6,551 bases of DNA from assembly GCA_051889215.1 (NCBI GenBank), contig JBJFDC010000043.1, positions 1 to 6,551 on the forward strand. The letters run 5' to 3'. Shown here piece after piece: positions 1 to 4,962 of this stretch. Position 1 is the first letter of the stretch. Each line of letters starts with the position of its first letter. The notes below the pieces were generated by a model. It saw only the letters and a program-made list of their open reading frames with translations, did no database searches and was not told the origin of the DNA. This DNA comes from UMGS1470 sp051889215 (lineage in GTDB: Bacteria > Bacillota > Clostridia > Christensenellales > UBA1242). Both the position numbers and the translations under genes were made by a program.

Positions 1-633
1 TGCGGCAATGAAGCGTTGCCTCTTCCTCTTGACCCAGAAGAGGAATTGATGCTCATTGAAGAGTTGTCAAACAACAACCAACAAGCAAAAGAAAAACTTG
101 TTGAACACAACTTGAGACTTGTCGTGTATATTGCCAAGCGTTTTGATGGTTGCGGCATTGATATGGAAGATTTGATATCTGTTGGCGCGATTGGTTTGAT
201 AAAAGCAATAAACACCTATAACCAAAACAAGAACATCAAACTCGCGACATATGCAAGTCGATGTATCGAAAACGAAATTTTGATGCAAATCAGAAAGATA
301 TCAAAACAAAAAGGCGAGGTGAGCATTGATGAGCCGCTGACTTTTGACGGAGATGGCAACGAACTTTTGCTTTCGGACGTCCTTTTTCAAGAAGCAGATG
401 TTGTTAGTGGCGGGCTCGAAAGTTCGGTTGAGAGACAACTTCTTTATGGTTGTTTGAACAAACTTAACCCACGTGAACAATACATCATGAAGTTGAGATT
501 CGGGCTTGATGGCAACGAAGAAAAAACACAAAAAGAAGTTGCCGAAATGCTGGGGATATCCCAAAGTTATATATCAAGGATAGAGAAGAAAATCCTTGGC
601 AGAATGAAAAAGGATTTAACTAGTATCATGTAA
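1..633 (+). CDS. sigE: RNA polymerase sporulation sigma factor SigE (5' end outside window)
   Basis: This is the early mother-cell sigma factor of sporulation, which directs RNA polymerase to SigE promoters after septation. The frame is open from base 1, and the first visible residues (CGNEALPLPL) align with the SEALPPPL stretch just after the pro-peptide of Bacillus SigE. The TTG at 16 is therefore an internal leucine, and the true start and the SpoIIGA-cleaved pro-sequence lie upstream. Counting from the first visible codon, region 2 runs about 37-100 (NLRLVVYIAKRF, then KLATYASRCIENEILM for -10 recognition). The SigE-like segment SIDEPL...DGNELLLSDVL is at 108-128. Region 4 with its helix-turn-helix is about 153-205 (EEKTQKEVAEMLGISQSYISR). 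These segments favour SigE over its paralogue SigK, and the downstream sigG supports this. 210 residues are visible. spoIIGA would be expected just upstream. Confidence 0.95.
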   Translation, partial: CGNEALPLPLDPEEELMLIEELSNNNQQAKEKLVEHNLRLVVYIAKRFDGCGIDMEDLISVGAIGLIKAINTYNQNKNIKLATYASRCIENEILMQIRKISKQKGEVSIDEPLTFDGDGNELLLSDVLFQEADVVSGGLESSVERQLLYGCLNKLNPREQYIMKLRFGLDGNEEKTQKEVAEMLGISQSYISRIEKKILGRMKKDLTSIM

Positions 634-722
634 ATTTTTTAATTTTAATAAAAATTAATGAAATGCACATTATTTTTTAATTTATTGCGGTTTTTTTCGA
701 CAAAACAAGGCAAATTTTTTTT

Positions 723-752
723 GTATATAAAATTTTTCACTTGGGCAAAATA
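723..752 (+). promoter_or_regulatory. Candidate SigF/SigG-type promoter of sigG
   Basis: GTATA at 723-727 matches the forespore -35 consensus. After 15 bases comes GGGCAAAATA (743-752), one mismatch from the SigF -10 (GGNRANANTW). Read as a SigG promoter, the same bases give CAAAATA at 746-752, one mismatch from CATNNTA, with an 18-base spacer. sigG is known in Bacillus to be transcribed by SigF and then by SigG itself, so the site and its position agree. Transcription would start near 759, only about 11 bases before the ATG. A weaker alternative lies at 690-718 (GTTTT, 14 bases, GGCAAATTTT); it would give a leader of about 44 bases containing the whole hairpin at 732-771. Apart from these signals the gap 634-769 holds only A/T-rich sequence. 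Confidence 0.6.
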
Positions 753-771
753 TCGTCATGAGGTGAAAAAT
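732..771 (+). promoter_or_regulatory. Hairpin that would bury the sigG ribosome binding site and start codon
   Basis: ATTTTTCACTT (732-742) pairs with AGGTGAAAAAT (761-771): 11 pairs with one T-G wobble, nine of them in an uninterrupted perfect run, and an 18-base loop. The 3' arm contains the whole Shine-Dalgarno sequence (AGGTG, 761-765) and the first two bases of the ATG at 770. A conserved hairpin that occludes the sigG ribosome binding site and lowers translation is described in Bacillus subtilis, so this looks like a counterpart. No T-run follows, so it is not a terminator. The 5' arm lies in the spacer of the best promoter candidate. RNA made from that promoter would lack it, and the fold would then act only on read-through RNA from sigE. 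Confidence 0.6.
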
Positions 772-1543
772 GGCAAACAAAGTTAAGATTTGCGGTGTTG
801 ACACTTCAACGCTCCCAAAACTTAAAAATGCTGACCTTGTTGAACTTATGGAAAAAGTCAAAAATGGTGACGAATATGCTCGTGACCAATTTGTTGTTGC
901 AAACATGAGATTGGTGCTCAGTGTTGTGCAAAGGTTTGGCGGCAAAAAAGACAAGGCGGACGATATGTTTCAGGTTGGTTGCGTTGGCTTGATTAAGGCG
1001 ATTGACAACTTTGACACATCGCTCAATGTCCGTTTTTCGACTTATGCTGTTCCAATGATTATTGGAGAAATCAGGCGATATCTTCGCGACAACAATGTTG
1101 TTCGTGTGTCAAGAAGCATGCGAGACATCGCATATCGTGCTCTTCAAATCAAAGAAAGAGAGATAAAAAAGCATCACGACGAACCGTCCATTGAATATAT
1201 CGCAAATGAACTTGGTCTTCCGCCAAAGTCGGTCATGATTGCGCTTGATGCGATTTCAGATGCCGTGTCACTCAATGAGCCGGTTTATCACGACGGGAGT
1301 GAAACAGTGCGTGTGATGGACCAAATTGCTGATTACAAAACTGATTCGGACTCGATGCTTGAAAAATTCGCCTTGTCGAGCGCAATCGTCAGACTCAGTC
1401 CTCGCGAAAAAGAGATTTTGCTCATGCGTTATTATGACGGGAAAACTCAAATCGAAGTGAGTGAAGAGGTGGGGATTTCTCAAGCACAAGTCTCTCGTCT
1501 TGAAAAAAATGCACTTGCAAGCATCAAGAAAGAAATGTCATAA
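770..1543 (+). CDS. sigG: RNA polymerase sporulation sigma factor SigG
   Basis: This late forespore sigma factor directs genes for spore DNA protection, germination receptors and spore maturation. Its 257 residues compare with about 260 in Bacillus. The N-terminal KVKICGVDTSTLPKL (4-18) is a SigG hallmark. Region 2 spans about 37-109, ending in FSTYAVPMIIGEIRRYLRDNN. Region 3 follows with VRVSRSMRDIAYRAL (111-125) and the EPVYHDG area (170-176). Region 4 is about 205-250, with helix-turn-helix KTQIEVSEEVGISQAQVSR. The ATG is chosen because AGGTG sits five bases upstream and the CGVDTS element starts at the right distance. The residue aligned with Bacillus SigG Asn45 is Val43 here. The gene lies 136 bases after sigE, so read-through from the sigE operon is possible. 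A terminator-like hairpin follows 52 bases after the stop. Confidence 0.97.
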   Translation: MANKVKICGVDTSTLPKLKNADLVELMEKVKNGDEYARDQFVVANMRLVLSVVQRFGGKKDKADDMFQVGCVGLIKAIDNFDTSLNVRFSTYAVPMIIGEIRRYLRDNNVVRVSRSMRDIAYRALQIKEREIKKHHDEPSIEYIANELGLPPKSVMIALDAISDAVSLNEPVYHDGSETVRVMDQIADYKTDSDSMLEKFALSSAIVRLSPREKEILLMRYYDGKTQIEVSEEVGISQAQVSRLEKNALASIKKEMS

Positions 1544-1566
1544 AAACATAAAATTTTGATTTTTTT

Positions 1567-1596
1567 GTCAAATTTTGAAGATAATGAGCATATATA
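1567..1596 (+). promoter_or_regulatory. Possible SigE-type promoter of the ylmC-like gene
   Basis: GTCAAATT (1567-1574) is one mismatch from the SigE -35 (GTCATATT). After 14 bases comes CATATATA (1589-1596), which resembles the SigE -10 CATACANT with two mismatches. A mother-cell promoter would suit a sporulation gene next to sigE. Transcription would begin around 1601-1604, inside or just past the 5' arm of the hairpin at 1596-1620. The region is very A/T-rich, so a chance match is quite possible. Confidence 0.35.
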
Positions 1597-1629
1597 AATC
1601 CAAGGGGATAACTTGGATTTTTCTTTTTT
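1596..1629 (+). terminator. Intrinsic-terminator-like hairpin after sigG, overlapping the next start codon
   Basis: AAATCCAAG (1596-1604) and CTTGGATTT (1612-1620) form a perfect 9-bp stem with a 7-base loop, followed by a T-rich run with one C (1621-1629). This is the shape of a rho-independent terminator for sigG. Unusually, the 3' arm contains the TTG start codon of the following gene (1613), and its ribosome binding site AAGGGG (1602-1607) lies in the 5' arm and loop. The structure could end sigG transcription, block translation of read-through RNA, or both. Confidence 0.65.
1602..1607 (+). promoter_or_regulatory. Ribosome binding site that fixes the TTG start of the ylmC-like gene
   Basis: AAGGGG ends five bases before TTG at 1613, ideal spacing for initiation. 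No ATG, GTG or other TTG lies upstream in this frame before the stop at 1595. The only nearby alternative, TTG at 1628, has no such site, so 1613 is preferred. Confidence 0.65.
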
Positions 1630-1927
1630 GGATATTCGCTGCAAAGAAGTGGTCAATATTGTTGACGGAAGATGTCTGGGGCATATAACAGACATCATAT
1701 TCAATATGCAAACATGTGTTGTCCTGGGTTTTGTTGTTCCCGCAAACAAAAATTTTTGGAATGTGTTTAAAAGTTCGGCGGAAATTTTTATTCCTTTGTC
1801 ACAAATAAGAAAAATTGGCGACGACACCATTTTGGTTGAGCTCTATGGCGCAAACAATCCAACAACAAATGTTTGTTCTTCCCCAATGCCTGCTTCAAGC
1901 ATTCAAAGTTCAGGCAACAAAAAATAA
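1613..1927 (+). CDS. ylmC: YlmC/YmxH-family sporulation protein (PRC-barrel domain)
   Basis: This small soluble protein of 104 residues resembles the YlmC/YmxH family, which has a PRC-barrel fold and is found mainly in spore formers next to sigG. Its molecular role is not established. Family-like stretches are SFLDIRCKEVVNIVDGRCLGHITDI (4-28) and the barrel strand with IPLSQIRKIGDDTILVEL (60-77). The family usually ends near that point, at about 80-90 residues. Here an extra tail of about 26 residues, rich in Ser, Asn, Pro and Thr, follows (79-104). The start is TTG, backed by AAGGGG at 1602-1607. It lies inside a terminator-like hairpin, and the first codons are encoded by the T-run. Expression could come from sigG read-through or from the possible SigE-type promoter at 1567-1596. 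The family call is by pattern only. Confidence 0.85.
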   Translation: MDFSFLDIRCKEVVNIVDGRCLGHITDIIFNMQTCVVLGFVVPANKNFWNVFKSSAEIFIPLSQIRKIGDDTILVELYGANNPTTNVCSSPMPASSIQSSGNKK

Positions 1928-1934
1928 AAATCGC

Positions 1935-1963
1935 TTGCAAAAATAGTTTGTGTATACTACAAT
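1935..1963 (+). promoter_or_regulatory. Candidate vegetative (SigA-type) promoter of nrdR
   Basis: TTGCAA (1935-1940; four of six consensus bases), a 17-base spacer and TACAAT (1958-1963; five of six) form a plausible housekeeping promoter eight bases after the ylmC-like gene. Transcription would start near 1970, right at the ribosome binding site AGGAGA (1970-1975), giving a leader of about 15 bases. It would free nrdR from sporulation control of the genes upstream. Confidence 0.55.
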
Positions 1964-2005
1964 ATAGCCAGGAGATTTATATTTATGAAATGCATATATT
2001 GTGGT
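1956..2005 (+). repeat. Inverted repeat flanking the nrdR start
   Basis: ACTACAATATA (1956-1966) can pair with TATATTGTGGT (1995-2005): 11 pairs with one wobble and a 28-base loop that holds the ribosome binding site and ATG. The left arm overlaps the -10 element, so RNA from the predicted promoter would lack it. The arms are mostly A/T and the loop is long, so this may be chance. Confidence 0.25.
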
Positions 2006-2428
2006 TATCCGGAAAGTAAAGTTGTTGATTCTCGAGCAACAGATGAATCAAATTCAATTCGACGTCGTCGTGAATGTCTCAAATGTGGAAAGAGATACAC
2101 AACTTATGAAACAGTTGAGACAACTCCGCTCTTGGTTGTCAAAAATGATGGAAGTCGTCAACCTTTTGATATTTCAAAAGTCAAAAAAGGTGTGATTCGT
2201 GCATGCGAAAAAAGACCTGTTTCAATTCAGCAAATTGACAATCTTTGCGAAGATGTTGAAAATCATTTTAAAAATGAACTTGCTGGCGAAGTTAAATCAA
2301 GCGAAATCGGCGAGGTTGTTATGGACAAACTTCGTGAAATTGATGAAGTTGCATATGTTCGCTTTGCTTCAGTTTATCGCAAATTCGCAGATGTTGAATA
2401 CTTCAAAAAATTCATTAACAATTTGTGA
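1985..2428 (+). CDS. nrdR: Transcriptional repressor NrdR
   Basis: NrdR represses ribonucleotide reductase genes by binding NrdR boxes when its ATP cone is loaded with dATP/ATP. The 147 residues match the usual length of about 150. The N-terminal zinc ribbon has Cys3, Cys6, Cys31 and Cys34 (CIYC and CLKC) around the conserved DSR and SIRRRREC segments that contact DNA. The ATP-cone domain covers about 49-139 (LLVVKNDGSRQPFDISKVKKGV, then DEVAYVRFASVYRKF). The ATG follows AGGAGA at 1970-1975 with nine bases between. It has its own candidate vegetative promoter upstream and a strong hairpin terminator after it. No ribonucleotide reductase gene or clear NrdR box is in the window, so the targets lie elsewhere. 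Nothing in the sequence looks damaged. Confidence 0.98.
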   Translation: MKCIYCGYPESKVVDSRATDESNSIRRRRECLKCGKRYTTYETVETTPLLVVKNDGSRQPFDISKVKKGVIRACEKRPVSIQQIDNLCEDVENHFKNELAGEVKSSEIGEVVMDKLREIDEVAYVRFASVYRKFADVEYFKKFINNL

Positions 2429-2445
2429 TGTTCTATAAAAAATGA

Positions 2446-2477
2446 GAGTTCATACAATATTGTATGGACTCTTTTTT
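2446..2477 (+). terminator. Strong intrinsic terminator of nrdR, overlapping the feoA start
   Basis: GAGTTCATACAAT (2446-2458) and ATTGTATGGACTC (2459-2471) are complementary over 13 bases with one T-G wobble, so the stem can close to about ten or eleven pairs around a small AATATT-type loop. Six T follow (2472-2477), and six A precede the repeat (2437-2442), so it could work in both directions. It begins 17 bases after the nrdR stop. The ATG proposed for feoA (2464) lies in the 3' arm. CATACAATATTGTATG (2451-2466) is also a perfect 16-base palindrome and might be a protein-binding site. Confidence 0.8.
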
Positions 2478-2709
2478 GTCTCTTGTTGATGCCAAAACAG
2501 AACAGGATTATGTCATTGACATGATTGAAGATGATTGTTCTGTGATTATGAGAAGACTTGGTGACTTGGGGTTTTTCCCAGAGGCACATGTCATTTTGCA
2601 TAAAAAATCCATGCTCAAAAAAAGCGTGCTTATTTCTCTTGAGGGAACAAAACTGATGCTTCGCACTGAACTTGCCGCAAAAATTATTGTCAAGAAGGTG
2701 GAGGCATGA
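2464..2709 (+). CDS. feoA: Ferrous iron transport protein FeoA
   Basis: FeoA is a small cytoplasmic SH3-fold partner of the iron transporter FeoB. The 81 residues fit the family (about 75-85). The signature RRLGDLGFFPEAHV (30-43) matches the FeoA pattern RRLxDLGFxPGxxV, except that Glu-Ala replaces the usual Gly after Pro39. The second half (SVLISLEGTKLMLRTELAAKIIV, 54-76) matches the strand and helix that end the fold. The start is uncertain. ATG 2464 gives the right domain length but has no Shine-Dalgarno sequence and lies in the nrdR terminator hairpin. TTG 2476 is a possible alternative; ATG 2521 would remove part of the domain. A weak promoter-like pair (TTCATT at 2411, TATAAA at 2434, 17 bases apart) would start RNA near 2446. 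The stop overlaps the feoB start (ATGA), so the two are probably translated together. Confidence 0.88.
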   Translation: MDSFLSLVDAKTEQDYVIDMIEDDCSVIMRRLGDLGFFPEAHVILHKKSMLKKSVLISLEGTKLMLRTELAAKIIVKKVEA

Positions 2710-4823
2710 TAAATCTCTTGCTCGTTGGAAACCCCAACACAGGGAAAACAACATTTTTTAACACGATAACAAAAAGTGATGAACATGTGGGGAATTGGCA
2801 TGGTGTCACTGTTGAGGGAAAGTCAAAAAAATTCAAATATAATTCACAAGAATTTATGATGACTGACTTGCCCGGAACATATTCACTCACGACGTTGAGT
2901 TTTGAGGAACAGGTGACAGTTGACTCGCTGCTTGAAAATAAAAACGACATTGTCATAAATATATGCGACATAAATAATCTGGAAAAAAACTTGTATTTGT
3001 GCCTGCAACTTGTTGAAGCAAAAAGAAAGTTTGTTTTGTTTGTCAATGACACAAACACAAAAACATGTCATTCATCGTTTGATGTGAAGAAGTTGTCACA
3101 AATTTTGGGTGTGCCAGTTGTTGTTGGCAACGCACAAAAAAAAGAATGCAAGAATTTACTCAATCAAATTCAAGACAGAGAAAGTTCACTCAAAGTTGAT
3201 TATCTTGATGAACTAAACATAAAAGAAATTGCTCAAAATATATCTTCAGAATGTGAACTTGCCGGACTTGACAAAACCTGGTGTGCGATAAAATTGTGCG
3301 AAAATGACGACAAAATTGAAAAAAAACTTCAAATTTCACCGCAAAAACATAAAATTATTGAATCAATCAAGCCAAAATTCAGTTGTTCACAAGTCGCGAA
3401 AAACAGATATAAAAAGATAAAACAAATATTGCATGATTGCAAATACACAAAAACAATTCCCAAAACACGTCTTGGCTGGTTCGATAAAATTGCGACACAC
3501 AAAGTTGGTGGGGTTGTGTTGTTTTTGGCGCTTATGTTTGGCGTTTTTTATCTAACCTTTTTTTCGTTGGGTCAGTGGCTTGGAGATTGCGTTTGCGGAT
3601 TGGTTGATTTATCGCTTGGAAAACTTTTAACAAAACTATGCGCAGATTGTCCATTATGGGTCAAAGAGTTTGCTCTTGTTGGAGTGCTTGGCGGACTTGA
3701 AACGCTGCTTTCGTTTTTGCCTCAAATTGTGCTCTTATTTTTGTTTTTGTCACTTTTGGAAGAAACGGGTTATATGTCAAGGGTCGCGTTTTTGTTTGAC
3801 GACATTTTTTCAAAACTTGGTTTGTCTGGCAAAAGTGCCTACACTCTAATAATGGGGTTTGGCTGCTCAACAACGGCAATTCTCACGGCACGCAACATGG
3901 AAGACAAAAATTCGCAAATAAAGACCGCACTTTTAGCACCTTTTATGAGTTGTTCAGCAAAACTGCCAATATATCTCGTTTTGGGTTCGGTGTTTTTTGG
4001 CGCATCAAATATTTTTGTTGTTTTTTTTCTGTATTTGCTAGGGATTGTGGTTTCAATCCTTGTTGCACTCATTCTTGAGGCCAAACCGCTCAAAAGCAAT
4101 CGTCAGTCATTCATTTTGGAATTTCCCAACTATCGCTTTCCGCGTTTCAAAAAAATTTTAAAACTCGTGTGGAAAAATTTTGGTTCGTTCATAACTCGTG
4201 TTGGTGGAGTGCTGTTTTTTGTCAACATCATCGTGTGGTTTTTGCAATCGTTTTCGTTTTCTTTCCATTATGTTCCGACCGACGGAGGGAAAAGCATGTT
4301 GGAAACTCTTGGAATGATTTTGGCTCCAATATTCAAACCTTTGGGGTTTGGTGATTGGGGTGCTGTGTCCGCACTTCTTGCGGGAGTTGTGGCAAAAGAA
4401 GTCATTGTTTCATCAATCGCCATATTCAATGGCGTGGGAAATGGTGAAGATGTCACAAGTCAAACGCTTTCTCGCACTCTTCTGGATCCGCTTTCGCCCG
4501 TTCATTTCACGCCCGCATCATGCTTTTCTTTTTTGGTGTTTTGTCTGCTTTATTGTCCATGCATCTCATCAATGGTTGTGCTCAAAAAAGAGGTTGGAAG
4601 AAAATGGATGTGGTGTGCCTTGGCAATTCAGTTTGTTTCGGCGTATGTTTTTGCTTTTGTTTTTCACACGATTTTCCTTGTTTTCACAAAAGTTGCAAAA
4701 TGGAAAATAATCACAGCAGTTTGTGTGCTGCTCATTATCGTTTCGTTTGTTGTCGTATTTATCAAGACAAAAAAGAAAAAATGCTCGACATGTTGTCTTG
4801 ATTGCAATCATTGCAATAAATGA
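2706..4823 (+). CDS. feoB: Ferrous iron transporter FeoB with altered G4 motif and Cys-rich C-terminal extension
   Basis: FeoB is a membrane Fe2+ importer with an N-terminal G domain. It has 705 residues. G1 is GNPNTGKTT (8-16), keeping Asn11 associated with K+-activated GTPase activity; Thr35 marks G2; G3 is DLPG (54-57). G4 is NDTN (114-117) where NxxD is expected, and the G5 area (GNAQK, 141-145) is also unusual. A helical linker runs to about 265. The membrane part follows, with gate motifs GFGCSTTAI (384-392, Cys387) and SCSAKLPIY (415-423, Cys416) and the late LYCPCISSMVVLKKE segment (615-629). After the last usual helix, another hydrophobic segment (666-686), a Lys patch and five Cys (693, 696, 697, 700, 703) resemble a fused FeoB-associated Cys-rich membrane protein. 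It overlaps feoA by ATGA; AAGG at 2695-2698 is a well-placed ribosome binding site. Confidence 0.96.
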   Translation: MINLLLVGNPNTGKTTFFNTITKSDEHVGNWHGVTVEGKSKKFKYNSQEFMMTDLPGTYSLTTLSFEEQVTVDSLLENKNDIVINICDINNLEKNLYLCLQLVEAKRKFVLFVNDTNTKTCHSSFDVKKLSQILGVPVVVGNAQKKECKNLLNQIQDRESSLKVDYLDELNIKEIAQNISSECELAGLDKTWCAIKLCENDDKIEKKLQISPQKHKIIESIKPKFSCSQVAKNRYKKIKQILHDCKYTKTIPKTRLGWFDKIATHKVGGVVLFLALMFGVFYLTFFSLGQWLGDCVCGLVDLSLGKLLTKLCADCPLWVKEFALVGVLGGLETLLSFLPQIVLLFLFLSLLEETGYMSRVAFLFDDIFSKLGLSGKSAYTLIMGFGCSTTAILTARNMEDKNSQIKTALLAPFMSCSAKLPIYLVLGSVFFGASNIFVVFFLYLLGIVVSILVALILEAKPLKSNRQSFILEFPNYRFPRFKKILKLVWKNFGSFITRVGGVLFFVNIIVWFLQSFSFSFHYVPTDGGKSMLETLGMILAPIFKPLGFGDWGAVSALLAGVVAKEVIVSSIAIFNGVGNGEDVTSQTLSRTLLDPLSPVHFTPASCFSFLVFCLLYCPCISSMVVLKKEVGRKWMWCALAIQFVSAYVFAFVFHTIFLVFTKVAKWKIITAVCVLLIIVSFVVVFIKTKKKKCSTCCLDCNHCNK

Positions 4824-4829
4824 TTTTTT
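4806..4829 (+). terminator. Weak terminator candidate at the feoB end
   Basis: AATCATT (4806-4812) pairs with AATGATT (4819-4825) around a 6-base loop, and the T-run (4824-4829) begins within the 3' arm. The stop codon of feoB (4821-4823) also lies in that arm. The stem has only one G-C pair, so it is weak. It is the only terminator-like structure I see between feoB and der. The rest of the 139-base gap holds a candidate der promoter and A/T-rich sequence. Confidence 0.3.
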
Positions 4830-4910
4830 CGTGAAAAAACCAAGTGAAGAAAATTTGACTGCATTGGGTTGCGACAAAAATTTTTGTGCCTTGTGAAAAA
4901 TTTATTGTAA

Positions 4911-4939
4911 ATGTCATGTCGTTTGTGTTAATATATACT
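4911..4939 (+). promoter_or_regulatory. Candidate vegetative promoter of der-plsY
   Basis: ATGTCA (4911-4916; four of six -35 bases), a 17-base spacer and TATACT (4934-4939; five of six -10 bases) lie 23 bases before the der ATG. RNA would start near 4946, just ahead of the ribosome binding region AAGGGATTGGAG (4949-4960). A promoter is expected here because der follows an unrelated operon after a 139-base gap. Confidence 0.45.
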
Positions 4940-4962
4940 AATGTTAAAAAGGGATTGGAGAT

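Noticed and set aside
16..18. TTG as the start codon of sigE
   Set aside because: The frame is open upstream to base 1 and the residues there align with SigE just after its pro-peptide, so the gene begins before the window.
639..658. Hairpin TTAATTTT / AAAATTAA after sigE as a terminator
   Set aside because: The 8-bp stem is purely A/T and is not followed directly by a T-run; such repeats are expected by chance in this sequence.
1551..1578. Direct repeat AAATTTTGA (1551-1559 and 1570-1578)
   Set aside because: It is short, A/T-rich and has only two copies; chance is the simplest explanation.
1956..1971. NrdR box in the nrdR promoter (autoregulation)
   Set aside because: CAATATAG resembles part of the 16-base box but lacks the correct spacing and the second half.
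2374..3058. Minus-strand open frames opposite feoA and the start of feoB
   Set aside because: They show low-complexity translations without family features and lie antisense to well-supported genes.
3136..4028. Eight-base A or T runs in feoB (3136-3143, 3319-3326, 4021-4028) as phase-variation switches
   Set aside because: Runs of this length are common in A/T-rich genomes and the reading frame is intact throughout.
4874..4887. Palindrome ACAAAAATTTTTGT before der as terminator or operator
   Set aside because: It has no loop, is nearly all A/T, and the complementarity ends immediately outside the 14 bases.
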